DNA of 64,000 bases from Rugamonas rivuli (lineage in GTDB: Bacteria > Pseudomonadota > Gammaproteobacteria > Burkholderiales > Burkholderiaceae_D): the NCBI RefSeq assembly GCF_009380165.1, contig NZ_WHUF01000005.1, positions 124,001 to 188,000 on the forward strand, given 5' to 3'. Position numbers and translations under genes: made by a program. Positions within the stretch are counted from its first letter, which is position 1; each line of letters starts with the position of its first letter. Positions 52,441-61,718 of this stretch are shown here, in pieces. The notes beneath the pieces are model-generated. The model ran no database searches, was not told where the DNA came from, and saw nothing but the letters and a program-made list of their open reading frames with translations.

Positions 52441-53831
52441 TATGCGCGGCGCCAGTTGGTCGTGCCGTCAGGCTTGTCTTCGAGGATGATGCCGGCCGCC
52501 AGCAGATCGGCGCGGATCTTGTCCGATTCGGCGAAGTTACGCGCCTTCTTGGCTTCGATGCGCTGGGCGATCCGGGCCGCGATGGCGGCGTCGCCATCGG
52601 TGTCGGTCTCGCCGACGGCGGCCTGGCGGAACTCCTGCGGCGTGCGGGCCAGCAGGCCGATGACGCCGGCCAGGGCCTTCAGCTGGCGCGCGACCGCCGG
52701 CGATTTCGACTTGTTGAGCTCGCTCACCAGGTCGAACAGCACGGCCAGCGCGACCGGCGTGTTGAAGTCGTCGTCCATCGCTTCGGCGAAGCGCACGGCA
52801 TGCGGCTCTTGCCAGTCCAGCGCCAGGCCGTCGCCTTCCACGCCGTCCAGCGCGGTGTACAGGCGGGTCAGCGCGACGCGGGCGTCGTCCAGGTGGGCGT
52901 CCGAATAGTTCAGCGGGCTGCGGTAGTGGGCGCGCAGGATGAAGAAGCGCACCACTTCGGCGTCGTACTTCTTCAGCACGTCGCGGATGGTGAAGAAGTT
53001 GCCCAGCGATTTGGACATCTTCTCGTTATCCACGCGCACGAAGCCGTTGTGTACCCAGTAGTTGACCATGGTGCGGCCGAACGCGCCTTCCGACTGCGCG
53101 ATCTCGTTTTCGTGGTGCGGGAACTGCAGGTCGGCGCCGCCGCCGTGGATGTCGAAGTGTTCGCCCAGCAGCGCGGAGCACATGGCGGAGCACTCGATGT
53201 GCCAGCCCGGACGGCCCTTGCCCCACTTGGAATCCCACTTGACCTCGTCCGGCTCGGACTCTTTCGAGGCCTTCCACAGCACGAAGTCCAGCGGATCGCG
53301 CTTGCCGGTGTTGACGTCGACGCGCTCGCCGGCGCGCAGGTCGTCGAGCGACTTGCCCGACAGGCGGCCGTAGTTCGGGAAGTTGCGCACGGCGTAGTTG
53401 ACGTCGCCGTCGCTGCCCTGGTAGGCCAGGTCCTTGCTCTCCAGCGTTTCGATCAGCGCCAGCATCTGCGGCACGTATTCGGTGGCGCGCGGCACCAGCG
53501 TGGCCGGCAGGATGCCCAGCGCGCCAGTGTCTTCGTCCATGTATTGCGTGAAACGGGTGGTCAGCTGCGAGATGGTCTCGCCGTTCTCGACCGCGCGCTT
53601 GATGATCTTGTCGTCGATGTCGGTGATGTTGCGGGCGTAGGTGACTTCATAGCCGGAGGCCAGCAGCCAGCGGTACATGACGTCGAACGCCATCATCATG
53701 CGGGCGTGGCCGATGTGGCAGTAGTCGTAGATGGTCATGCCGCAGACGTACATGCGGACTTTGCCGGCTTCGATGGGAACGAATGTCTGCTTGTCACGCG
53801 CCAGCGTGTTGTAAATCTTTAAATTGCTCAT
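52440..53831 (-). CDS. cysS: Cysteinyl-tRNA synthetase
   Basis: This 463-residue class I synthetase has [20 protein letters not shown] (zinc cysteine and HIGH), a zinc-binding [21 protein letters not shown] region and [11 protein letters not shown]-terminal anticodon-binding region follows. The ATG at 53831 gives the family start [15 protein letters not shown]; the longer frame is excluded. It diverges from the cyclophilin gene at 54090. Confidence 0.97.
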   Translation of the reverse strand: MSNLKIYNTLARDKQTFVPIEAGKVRMYVCGMTIYDYCHIGHARMMMAFDVMYRWLLASGYEVTYARNITDIDDKIIKRAVENGETISQLTTRFTQYMDEDTGALGILPATLVPRATEYVPQMLALIETLESKDLAYQGSDGDVNYAVRNFPNYGRLSGKSLDDLRAGERVDVNTGKRDPLDFVLWKASKESEPDEVKWDSKWGKGRPGWHIECSAMCSALLGEHFDIHGGGADLQFPHHENEIAQSEGAFGRTMVNYWVHNGFVRVDNEKMSKSLGNFFTIRDVLKKYDAEVVRFFILRAHYRSPLNYSDAHLDDARVALTRLYTALDGVEGDGLALDWQEPHAVRFAEAMDDDFNTPVALAVLFDLVSELNKSKSPAVARQLKALAGVIGLLARTPQEFRQAAVGETDTDGDAAIAARIAQRIEAKKARNFAESDKIRADLLAAGIILEDKPDGTTNWRRA

Positions 53832-54089
53832 CGGGCTCTTGCGTATTCTCTTGTAAGCGCGCGTCGGGGTCGCAGGCAATACGAGAACCGGGCGCGGCAC
53901 AGTTGGGGCGCACCTGGTTCATTGCATCACGTTGGGGACCGGCTGACACTCGGTAGTTATTCTTTCCACCTTCTAAGGGGTAGAATGAACAAGTATAGCA
54001 TTGATAAAAACAGCATAGACCCAATCTGTCTTAGGATTTTTGGCAAGTCTGACTATTCCCACTGATAAAACCTATATGAGGAAGCAACA
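53832..54089. other. Divergent cysS-cyclophilin promoter region
   Basis: About 260 bases between divergent genes, AT-rich near 53985-54015 (AGCATTGATAAAAACAGC), where promoters for both are expected. No repeat or RNA gene is seen. Confidence 0.4.
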
Positions 54090-54719
54090 ATGCACCAAAC
54101 TCAGCCATCGCTGTTCGCCAAACTGATGACCATGTTTGCCGGCGTCGCCCTGTCCGGCGCCGCGCTGGCAGCCGCACCTGCCGCACCCGCCGCCAACAAT
54201 GCCACGCCGCAGGTCGAGATCAAGACCTCGATGGGCGATATCGTCGTCGAGCTCAACCACGAAAAAGCCCCCAAATCGGTCGACAACTTCCTGACCTATG
54301 TGAAGGCAGGCTTCTACAAGGGCACCATCTTCCACCGCGTGATCGACGGCTTCATGATCCAGGGCGGCGGCTTCGACGAAAAGCTCAAGCAAAAGAAAAC
54401 CAACCCGCCGGTGCCTATCGAATCGCAGAACGGCCTGACCAACAACACCTACACGCTGGCCATGGCCCGCACCGGCGATCCTAACTCCGCCACCTCGCAA
54501 TTCTTCATCAACGTGTCCGACAACGACGCCCTGAACTACCCGGGCCGCGACGGCTTCGGCTACACGGTGTTCGGCAAAGTGATCAAGGGCCAGGAAGTGG
54601 TCGACAAGATCAAGGGCGTGCTGGTCGACGACAAAGGCAGCTTCCAGAATATCCCGGTGATCCCGGTCGTGATCAAGTCGGCGACGATTTTGAAGACCCC
54701 GATCCAGCCAAAACTGTAA
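54090..54719 (+). CDS. ppiA: Periplasmic peptidyl-prolyl cis-trans isomerase (cyclophilin)
   Basis: This 209-residue cyclophilin has a signal peptide (MHQTQPSLFAKLMTMFAGVA, cut near ALAA). It carries catalytic residues of the fold: FHRVIDGFMIQGGGF with Arg, ATSQFFINVSDN, and a C-terminal KVIKGQEVVDKIK. It catalyses proline isomerisation during periplasmic folding. GAGGAAG precedes the ATG. The next gene is its cytoplasmic paralogue, so the pair arose by duplication. Confidence 0.93.
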   Translation: MHQTQPSLFAKLMTMFAGVALSGAALAAAPAAPAANNATPQVEIKTSMGDIVVELNHEKAPKSVDNFLTYVKAGFYKGTIFHRVIDGFMIQGGGFDEKLKQKKTNPPVPIESQNGLTNNTYTLAMARTGDPNSATSQFFINVSDNDALNYPGRDGFGYTVFGKVIKGQEVVDKIKGVLVDDKGSFQNIPVIPVVIKSATILKTPIQPKL

Positions 54720-54762
54720 AATAGCGGCCTGCCGTTTTCTTTAACTACCTCAGGACATAAAA

Positions 54763-55257
54763 ATGACCAACGTAATCATCACCACCAACATGGGCAACAT
54801 GACCGTCGAACTGAACGACGAGAAAGCGCCGAAATCGGTCGCCAACTTCCTGAAATACATGGAAGCCGGCCACTACTCGAACACCATCTTCCACCGCGTG
54901 ATCGACGGTTTCATGGTCCAGGGCGGCGGTTTCGAGCCAGGCATGAAGCAGAAGCCAGCCGACGACACCGTCGAAAACGAAGCCAAGAACGGCCTGAAAA
55001 ACGAGCCATACACGCTGGCCATGGCCCGCACCTCGGCACCGCACTCGGCATCGGCCCAGTTCTTCATCAACGTCAAGAACAACTCCTTCCTGGACTACCC
55101 AGGCCAGGACGGCTGGGGCTACGCCGTGTTCGGTAAAGTCATCGAAGGCACCGACGTGGTCGACGCAATGAAAAAAGTCAAAACCACCCGCAGCGGCATG
55201 TTCGCCGACGTGCCGGCAGAAGACATCATCATCGAGAAGATCGAACTGGCTGCTTAA
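54763..55257 (+). CDS. ppiB: Cytoplasmic peptidyl-prolyl cis-trans isomerase (cyclophilin)
   Basis: This 164-residue cyclophilin lacks a signal peptide. It has TIFHRVIDGFMVQGGGFEPG, the ASAQFFINVKNN block and the DGWGYAVFGKVIEGTDVVD ending. It is a close paralogue of the upstream gene. AGGACAT precedes the ATG; lpxH begins three bases after its stop, so the two are one transcript. Confidence 0.96.
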   Translation: MTNVIITTNMGNMTVELNDEKAPKSVANFLKYMEAGHYSNTIFHRVIDGFMVQGGGFEPGMKQKPADDTVENEAKNGLKNEPYTLAMARTSAPHSASAQFFINVKNNSFLDYPGQDGWGYAVFGKVIEGTDVVDAMKKVKTTRSGMFADVPAEDIIIEKIELAA

Positions 55258-55260
55258 TTA

Positions 55261-56037
55261 ATGAGCGATGCCAACATGCGCGCCGGCCAGGCCTGCGCGC
55301 TGTTTATCTCCGATCTGCATTTGCAGCCCGCGCATCCCGCCACCAGCGAGGCGTTCTTCGACTTCCTGGAGCGGCATGCGCGGCGCGCGCAACAACTGTA
55401 TCTGCTCGGCGACCTGTTTGAATACTGGGCCGGCGACGACGATATCAGCGATCCCCTGCACCAACAGATCATCGCCGCGCTGCGCCGCGTCAGCGATGCG
55501 GGCGTGGCCGTCTACTGGATCGCCGGTAATCGCGATTTCCTGGTCGGTCCGCAGTTCGCCGCCGCAGCAGGCTTGACGCTGCTGCCGGAAACCTTCGTCA
55601 CCGATATCGCAGGCCAGCGTGTGGTGGTGCTGCACGGCGACGCCCAGTGCACCGAAGACATCAAGTACATGGAATTCCGCGCCATGGTGCGGCAGCCCGC
55701 GTGGCAGCAGCAGTTCGTGGCGATGCCGCTGGCGCAGCGCAAGGCCATCATCGCCGGCATGCGCGAGAACAGCCGCAAGGACCAGGGCGACAAATCCTAC
55801 GAGATCATGGACGTGACGCCACAAGCCATCCGCGACGTGTTCGCCGCCACCGGCGCCGACGTCATGATCCACGGCCACACCCACCGCCCCGCGCTGCACC
55901 ATGTGGACGGCAAGCGCCGCTACGTGCTGCCGGACTGGGAACCGGAAGCGACGCCGCCGCGCGGCGGCTGGATCGCCATCGACGGCCACGGCGCCATCAC
56001 GCGCCACGACCTCGGCGGCAACGTCATTCCAGCGTAA
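55261..56037 (+). CDS. lpxH: UDP-2,3-diacylglucosamine diphosphatase
   Basis: This 258-residue metallophosphoesterase makes lipid X in lipid A synthesis at the inner membrane. Metal ligands are seen in LFISDLHLQP (D-x-H), LGDLFEYWAGDD (GD), IAGNRDFLVG (GNRD), VVLHGDAQCTEDIKY and MIHGHTHRPALH (GHxH). Its last 14 bases overlap the end of the convergent transglutaminase-like gene. Confidence 0.95.
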   Translation: MSDANMRAGQACALFISDLHLQPAHPATSEAFFDFLERHARRAQQLYLLGDLFEYWAGDDDISDPLHQQIIAALRRVSDAGVAVYWIAGNRDFLVGPQFAAAAGLTLLPETFVTDIAGQRVVVLHGDAQCTEDIKYMEFRAMVRQPAWQQQFVAMPLAQRKAIIAGMRENSRKDQGDKSYEIMDVTPQAIRDVFAATGADVMIHGHTHRPALHHVDGKRRYVLPDWEPEATPPRGGWIAIDGHGAITRHDLGGNVIPA

Positions 56038-56632
56038 GCGCCACGCCGTCTGTTGGCGGCGCGGCGTCGATCGGCGTCACGCAGTAGGCCGAGATCGACG
56101 GCAATTCACGCATGCGCCGCACCAGCTCGGGCCAGGGCTGCGCCCACACCTGCGGGTACAACTGCTCGCCCTCATTCGCCACCGGGAAGGCCAGGTTCTC
56201 CGCGCCCGGCGTGAACTCGCACTGCACCGTGGCCTTGTTGCCGCGCGCATCGCAGCGGTACCATCCGCCCTCTTCCAGCCACAATGCCACCAGGCCGTGC
56301 GTGCAGAACGGCGAACCGGCGTCGCGCAAAGTCAGGCGCTGATAGCAGAAGCCGGACGGAATGCCGTTGGCGCGCAACAACGCCACGAGCAGATGGCTTT
56401 TCGCCGTGCACAGGCCGGTGCCCTTCGCCAGCGCGTCGGACGCATCGACGCTGACCTCGTCGCGTTTGAAATCGATGCTGTGCTCGATCTGGTCGCGCAC
56501 CCATTCGAAGCAGCGCTGCGCGGTCGCGCGCGGCGTGGCGGCGGCCAGCGAGCGCGCCAGCCGCTGCACTTCCGGGTGATGAAAATCGACGGCGTCGCAG
56601 GCGGCGACAAAGGCGGACGGCAAGGTGCTCAT
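56024..56632 (-). CDS. Transglutaminase-like domain protein
   Basis: This 202-residue cytoplasmic protein has the transglutaminase-like cysteine protease core: the Cys in GTGLCTAKSHLLVALLRANG, the His in FCTHGLVALWL and the Asp in WYRCDARGNK. The family includes deamidases and peptide hydrolases; the substrate is unknown. AGGAG five bases before the ATG at 56632 fixes the start. Confidence 0.88.
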   Translation of the reverse strand: MSTLPSAFVAACDAVDFHHPEVQRLARSLAAATPRATAQRCFEWVRDQIEHSIDFKRDEVSVDASDALAKGTGLCTAKSHLLVALLRANGIPSGFCYQRLTLRDAGSPFCTHGLVALWLEEGGWYRCDARGNKATVQCEFTPGAENLAFPVANEGEQLYPQVWAQPWPELVRRMRELPSISAYCVTPIDAAPPTDGVALTLE

Positions 56633-56710
56633 GGGTCTCCTGTTTATCAAACGTACAAGATTTTCCCACAGTTCTCACGCCGGCGCAGCGGATGGTCCTA
56701 TAATTGGCCC

Positions 56711-57487
56711 ATGACGATACGCGCCCTGTTCTTTCGCAGCCTGCCCTTTGCCGCCACAGCCATGTTGAGCGCCAGCGGCTGGTGCGCGCCGCCGCTGACC
56801 GTGGCCTGGCGCGACAAGCCGCCCTACCACTACACCGAACAGGGCGAAGCCAAAGGCTTCCTGCTGGAGCGCGTGAAGAACATCTTCAGCGTGGCCGGCG
56901 TTCCCGTGCAGTTCGTCAACGAGCCGCAGAAGCGGATCTGGGCCAACTTCACGCATGGCGCCACCAACTACTGCTCGATCAGCTGGTACCGCCTGCCGGA
57001 GCGCGAGGCCGTGGCGCAATACACCTCGCCCATCCATGAAGACTTGCCGCATACGGTGCTGATCTCGCAGGCCGCCGTGCAGCGCGTGAAGGCGCATCCG
57101 ACCCTGAGCTCGCTGCTGGACGATCCCAGCCTGACGCTGGGCGTGGTGGAAGGCGTGTCCTACGGGCCGGCGCTGGACCAGATGATCAAGGACAGCAAGA
57201 ACCAGATCATGAGCCGCACGGTGGAAACCACGCTGATGATGCGCATGCTGACGGTGGGCCGCGCCTCGTTCATGTTCGTCGACCGCGAGGACTGGGAATA
57301 TTTCCGCGCACGCGAGAAGACGCTGCACGTGGCGGTGCGCCACGATTTCCCCGACATGCCGCCGGGGATGAAACGCCACATCCTGTGCAGCAAGGACGTG
57401 CCGGCCGAGACCATGGCCAAGCTCAACCAGGCCATCGCCGCGACCGGGGGCACGAACAACCCCGGCCACAGCGTCAAGCCGAAATAG
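56711..57487 (+). CDS. Periplasmic substrate-binding-like protein
   Basis: This 258-residue exported protein has a signal peptide (MTIRALFFRSLPFAATAMLS). It has the two-lobe SBP_bac_3-like organisation: WRDKPPYHYTEQGEAKGFLL near the start, TSLTLGVVEGVSYG-like second-lobe opening (SLTLGVVEGVSYG) and a FMFVDREDWEYF strand. Stand-alone members of this family often serve in amino-acid or signal sensing; no permease is adjacent. Its start lies 78 bases from the divergent transglutaminase-like gene. Confidence 0.85.
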   Translation: MTIRALFFRSLPFAATAMLSASGWCAPPLTVAWRDKPPYHYTEQGEAKGFLLERVKNIFSVAGVPVQFVNEPQKRIWANFTHGATNYCSISWYRLPEREAVAQYTSPIHEDLPHTVLISQAAVQRVKAHPTLSSLLDDPSLTLGVVEGVSYGPALDQMIKDSKNQIMSRTVETTLMMRMLTVGRASFMFVDREDWEYFRAREKTLHVAVRHDFPDMPPGMKRHILCSKDVPAETMAKLNQAIAATGGTNNPGHSVKPK

Positions 57488-58519
57488 TCAGGGCTGGTTT
57501 TCCTGCTGCGTCGGCTGAATGCCGAAGAACACTTGCTGCACAAAGGCGACCACGTCGCTGCGCGCCTGCGTCGCCGCGGCGGTGTTGCGGCCCACATGCA
57601 CGCCGTATTTGGTGCACTTGCGGTAGAACTCAGGCAGCGCCGCAGGATCGAGAATGCCGCCGGTCAGCTCCGAATAGATGGTCCAGCTGTCGATCTCCCA
57701 GCGCACCACGCCGCAGGGTATGGTGGTCGGCGCATTGGGCAGGAATTTGACGCCATAGGTCGCGTCAAAGGAATGGTAGGCATGGTCATATTTGATGGTA
57801 CGGATCTGGGCGCCGGCCCCCTCGTACAGCGACGCCAGCCGTTCGCACGAGGCCACGCCGGTGTAGTCGTCGATGCCGCCGACCAGGTTGAGTATCGGCG
57901 CACCGGTAATCTGGTGCGACCAGTAGATCTGGTTGCAGCCGCTGTACAGCGGAATGTGCAGCGCGAATTTAAGGTCGGACTTGATCACCGCATGCCGCAG
58001 CGGTTCGATGGCGGTGCGGAACGCCACTTCGCCGCCGCGCGAGAAGCCCATGACACCGATGCGCTCGGCGTCGATGCGCGGATCGGCGGCCAGCACTTGC
58101 AGCGCCTGCAGGCCATCCATCAGGTTGGCGGCGGGCGACAGCAAGGTCTGGTTCACGACGGTGCTGGTGATGCCGCGCGGCTCGAAGCTGCTGACGACGA
58201 AGCTGGCCACGCCGATGCGGTTCAGCGCTGCCACCCACATCTGCGTGTTGGATTCGATGCCGCCGCTGCCGTGCATGATCACCATGGCCGGCACTTTTTC
58301 CTTTTTTTGCGGCACGGTCAGGTAGCCCCAGACCGGTTGCGGCGCCCAGTTCTGGCGCCGTTCGCGCGCCAGATCGTACATCGTCGGCGGCGTATAGCTG
58401 TCGAAGTTGACCCGCTCGGTTCCCCGGCGGTCCGTCGTCTGGTCTTGCGCCTGGGCGACAGGCATGGCGAAGACCAGCACCGATAGCCACCAACTTGCGA
58501 GGATTGCTTTACGCTTCAT
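57488..58519 (-). CDS. Exported dienelactone-hydrolase-type alpha/beta hydrolase
   Basis: This 343-residue protein has a signal peptide (MKRKAILASWWLSVLVFAMP, cut near AQA). Its alpha/beta-hydrolase fold has the oxyanion region VIMHGSGGIES, the nucleophile elbow GVMGFSRGGEVAF, the acid in LVGGIDDYTG and the His in KYDHAYHSFD. Family members act on esters or lactones; the substrate is unknown. GGAGT seven bases before the ATG at 58519 fixes the start. It ends immediately beside the convergent gene ending at 57487. Confidence 0.88.
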   Translation of the reverse strand: MKRKAILASWWLSVLVFAMPVAQAQDQTTDRRGTERVNFDSYTPPTMYDLARERRQNWAPQPVWGYLTVPQKKEKVPAMVIMHGSGGIESNTQMWVAALNRIGVASFVVSSFEPRGITSTVVNQTLLSPAANLMDGLQALQVLAADPRIDAERIGVMGFSRGGEVAFRTAIEPLRHAVIKSDLKFALHIPLYSGCNQIYWSHQITGAPILNLVGGIDDYTGVASCERLASLYEGAGAQIRTIKYDHAYHSFDATYGVKFLPNAPTTIPCGVVRWEIDSWTIYSELTGGILDPAALPEFYRKCTKYGVHVGRNTAAATQARSDVVAFVQQVFFGIQPTQQENQP

Positions 58520-58589
58520 CTGCCACTCCGATGTCGTTAAACCATGCTTGATTTTATGACACTTCGAGGCAATTGTCTTTTTTTTATGT

Positions 58590-59342
58590 TTAGCGCTTCA
58601 CCGCCGTCATCGCGGCGTTCAGGCGGCGTATCAATTCCTGGTTCATGTCGCGCGTGTGGCGGGTCCAGCGTTCCATGGTGCGCTGCAGTTCGGCGTGCAG
58701 CTGGCCGGCGCGCGCCGCGTCGCCGCTGCCGGCGGCCCAGATCGCAAACTCGGCCTGCACGGCAAAGCTGTTGTAGCGGCCGAGGGCGAATTCAAACTCG
58801 GCCTTCGCCTCGTCCTGGCGGCCGGCTGCGGCCAGCGCCTGGGCCAGCAGCAGCGACACTTGCTCGCCGCGGAAGTTGGCGTCGCTGGCGCGGATAGTCT
58901 GCAGGTGCGCCACCGCCGCCGCCGCGCGGCCGCTGGCCAGCGTGGCGCGCGCCGCGCCGTAGCGGATTTCCAGGTCGCCCGAGAACGGGCCTTGCAAGCA
59001 GGCTTCGTAAGTCGACGCCGCCTCATCGGCGTTGCCGGCCTCCAGCAGCGCCGTGGCCAGGCGCATCTGGTTTTGCGCGGTGGGCGTGTAGGCGTAGGCG
59101 TCGCGCGCTTCGCGCAGCTCGCGGCCCGGATCGAGGGTGCGGGCGGCCGCCGTCACCATCTTGCGGGCGCCGTGCTCCAGCCGGGAGTCCGGCAGGTAGA
59201 CGGCGACGAAGTACACCACGCTGCCCAGCAGCGGGAAGGCAAACAAGATCATCAGCCAGTACATCTGCTGCCCGCTGCGGATCACGTGCACGGCGAAGAA
59301 CAAGGCCACCAGCACGTGCAATCCAATTCCAAATATCGTCAT
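58590..59342 (-). CDS. Membrane-anchored TPR protein
   Basis: This 250-residue protein has two N-terminal membrane helices (about 2-20 and 28-50). TPR-type helical repeats follow between about 85 and 225 (for example ATALLEAGNADEAASTYEACL, then AAAGRQDEAKAEFEFALGRY). It probably holds protein partners at the inner membrane. GGAG eight bases before the ATG supports the start. No pathway is assigned. Confidence 0.8.
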   Translation of the reverse strand: MTIFGIGLHVLVALFFAVHVIRSGQQMYWLMILFAFPLLGSVVYFVAVYLPDSRLEHGARKMVTAAARTLDPGRELREARDAYAYTPTAQNQMRLATALLEAGNADEAASTYEACLQGPFSGDLEIRYGAARATLASGRAAAAVAHLQTIRASDANFRGEQVSLLLAQALAAAGRQDEAKAEFEFALGRYNSFAVQAEFAIWAAGSGDAARAGQLHAELQRTMERWTRHTRDMNQELIRRLNAAMTAVKR

Positions 59343-59421
59343 GAAGCTTGCTCCAACATTTCGTCAATGTCGCGAATTGTAGAAGCTCTTGCCCTGCACT
59401 ACAAGGAAAGTTGCAAATCCA

Positions 59422-59931
59422 TTAAGCCGCCACAGGCTCGGCCGATTGCAGCCAGGCCGCCACACAGCGCGCCAGGCGGCCGACAAACACGCCGTTGAAC
59501 AAGCCGAACATGCTGGTAACTGCCGCCATGAACGGCAGGCTGCTGCGGGTTTCCGGGTGCATGGCCGTCACCACCGCCACCGCGTATTTGGTCACGAAGA
59601 TGGCGGCCATCAGCACCAGCGGCACCCAGCTGCCGCGCAGCAGCACGCTACCGGCGGCGCGGTTGACCTGAATGACCGTGGCGCGGCCCAGCGTCCAGGC
59701 CAGCGCCACGCCGGCCAGCAAGCCCAGCAGCCAGACACCCCAGACGCCGCCGCCCAGCACGCCATCCGCACGCGTGCCGGACAGCGACAACCACAGCATC
59801 ACAGCCGGAATGATGAACAGCCTCTGCAGGCTGATCTCGCGGTCGCGGCTGGCCCACAGGCCGCGATAGAGCAGAAAGGCCAGCAAGGCCCAAACGTAGA
59901 TGGGGGTGTGGCTGACAATCTGCTGCATCAT
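59422..59931 (-). CDS. Polytopic membrane protein of unknown function
   Basis: This 169-residue protein has about five hydrophobic helices, starting MMQQIVSHTPIYVWALLAFL, and resembles small DUF6622-type membrane proteins. GGAG lies six bases before the ATG at 59931, so the longer upstream frame is excluded. It is separated from the TPR gene by 79 bases on the same strand. No catalytic motif is seen. Confidence 0.75.
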   Translation of the reverse strand: MMQQIVSHTPIYVWALLAFLLYRGLWASRDREISLQRLFIIPAVMLWLSLSGTRADGVLGGGVWGVWLLGLLAGVALAWTLGRATVIQVNRAAGSVLLRGSWVPLVLMAAIFVTKYAVAVVTAMHPETRSSLPFMAAVTSMFGLFNGVFVGRLARCVAAWLQSAEPVAA

Positions 59932-60174
59932 GATCCGCTCCGCATGGCTGGTTAAGGTGACGCCACTATGCCCGGCGGCGCGACGGCGCGGGCCACGATG
60001 CGACGAAATGCCGCAAAACGGCGCGAAATGCAAGCGGAGCGCGCAAGATGCGGGCGATCAATAGCCCGACCGTTGTACGGCAATGTCTGGTTACAAAATA
60101 TTTCTGGCGAGTCAAACGAACTCGGCATAAATTACTGCATAGCAATATCCGAGCCCCCAACGGAGAACCTCGCC

Positions 60175-61710
60175 ATGACCCCAACACCGACCGCGGCCGC
60201 CGCCGCCCGCTTTCTGGCGCAAGCCTCGATGGGCGCCAGCCGCGCCGAAATCGCCAGAGTGCAAGCACTGGGCTACGCCGGCTGGATCGACGCCCAACTG
60301 GCCGCGCCCCGCTCCGGCACCCGCTGGGACTGGCTGATCGCCAAAGGCTTTAACGATGTCGCCAACCGCAATTCCGAAAACGGCTTCGACGCCTGCGCCT
60401 GGCGCAAGCTGATCAGCGCGCCGGACACGCTGCGCCAGCGCGTCACGCTGGCGCTGTCGGAAATCTGCGTGGTGGCGATCGACGGCCTGGTCGGCGCACC
60501 CTGGCGGTCGTTTTCGGCGGCGGCCTACCTGGACCTGCTGGAAGACTACGCTTTCGGCAACTACCGCGCGCTGCTCGGTGCGATCTCGACCAGCGCGCCG
60601 ATGGGCCAGTACCTGACCTTCCGCGGCAACGTCAAGCAGAACCCCAGCACCGGCGCCCTGCCCGACGAAAACTATGCGCGCGAGCTGATGCAGCTGTTCA
60701 GCATCGGCCTGGTGCAGCTGAACGCCGACGGCACGCCGCAACTGCGCAACGGCGCCCCCAAGGAAACCTACGGCCTGGCCGACATCACCGGCCTGGCCCG
60801 CGTGCTCACCGGCTGGGACTTCGACATGGGCACCCAGACCAACGCCGTGCCGGACTTCCTGCGCCGGCCGATGACGCAGGTGCCCAAGCGGCACGAGACC
60901 GGCGCCTCCACTTTCCTCGGCAGCACGGTGGCGGCCGGCCTGTCCGGCGCCGACGCGCTGAAGGCGGCGCTGGACATCATCTACGCCCACGCCAACGTGG
61001 CGCCCTTCATCAGCCGCCAGCTGATCCAGAAACTCGTCACCAGCAATCCCTCGCCGGCCTACGTGGCGCGCATCGCCGCCGTCTTCAACAACGACGGCCG
61101 TGGCGTCAAGGGCAACCTGGCGGCGGTGGTCAAGGCGCTGCTGCTCGATCCCGAGGCGCGCGCCGACACCTACATCGGCCCCAACTACGGCAAGCTGCGC
61201 GAGCCGATGCTGCGCTTCATCGGCTGGGCGCGCGCGTACAGTGCAGCCTCGGCTTCGGACGCCTGGGCCATCGGCAACACCAGCGACGCGTCCAGCCGGT
61301 TGGGCCAGAGTCCGCTGCGCTCGCCGTCGGTATTCAACTTCTACCGCCCCGGCTACGTGCCGCCCAACAGCGCCGTGTCCAAGGCCGGGCTGGTGGCGCC
61401 GGAATTCCAGCTGACCAATGAAACCTCGGTGGTCGGCTACGTCAACTACATGCAGCGCGCGGTCAGCAAGGGCGTGGGCGATGTGCTGCCGGACTACGGC
61501 ACGCTGTTGCCGCTGGCCGCCAACGGCCAGCAGCTGGTCGACGAAATCAACCTGGTGCTGGCCGCCGGCCAGCTGAGCAGCGCCACCGTGGGCCTGATAC
61601 GCGGCGCCATCGACACCATGTCCGCCAAGACCGACGCCGCGCTGCGCAACCGCATCTACGCCGCACTGACCATGGTCATGGCCGCGCCGGAATACCTGGT
61701 CCAACAATAG
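60175..61710 (+). CDS. DUF1800 family protein
   Basis: This 511-residue protein has the DUF1800 layout: an N-terminal RFLAQASMGASRAEIARV region, ENYARELMQLFSIGL and GLADITGLARVLTGWDFD in the centre, and SPSVFNFYRPGYVPP near 380. Function of the family is unknown. It is always, or nearly always, encoded next to a DUF1501 protein, as here, and the two are thought to act together in the periplasm or at the surface. GGAG precedes the ATG at 60175. Confidence 0.9.
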   Translation: MTPTPTAAAAARFLAQASMGASRAEIARVQALGYAGWIDAQLAAPRSGTRWDWLIAKGFNDVANRNSENGFDACAWRKLISAPDTLRQRVTLALSEICVVAIDGLVGAPWRSFSAAAYLDLLEDYAFGNYRALLGAISTSAPMGQYLTFRGNVKQNPSTGALPDENYARELMQLFSIGLVQLNADGTPQLRNGAPKETYGLADITGLARVLTGWDFDMGTQTNAVPDFLRRPMTQVPKRHETGASTFLGSTVAAGLSGADALKAALDIIYAHANVAPFISRQLIQKLVTSNPSPAYVARIAAVFNNDGRGVKGNLAAVVKALLLDPEARADTYIGPNYGKLREPMLRFIGWARAYSAASASDAWAIGNTSDASSRLGQSPLRSPSVFNFYRPGYVPPNSAVSKAGLVAPEFQLTNETSVVGYVNYMQRAVSKGVGDVLPDYGTLLPLAANGQQLVDEINLVLAAGQLSSATVGLIRGAIDTMSAKTDAALRNRIYAALTMVMAAPEYLVQQ

Positions 61711-61718
61711 GAGCCGCC

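Noticed and set aside
60112-61707. Leftward 531-codon frame inside DUF1800 gene
   Set aside because: Antisense shadow with Gly/Arg/Val/Gln bias; the DUF1800 frame carries the family motifs.
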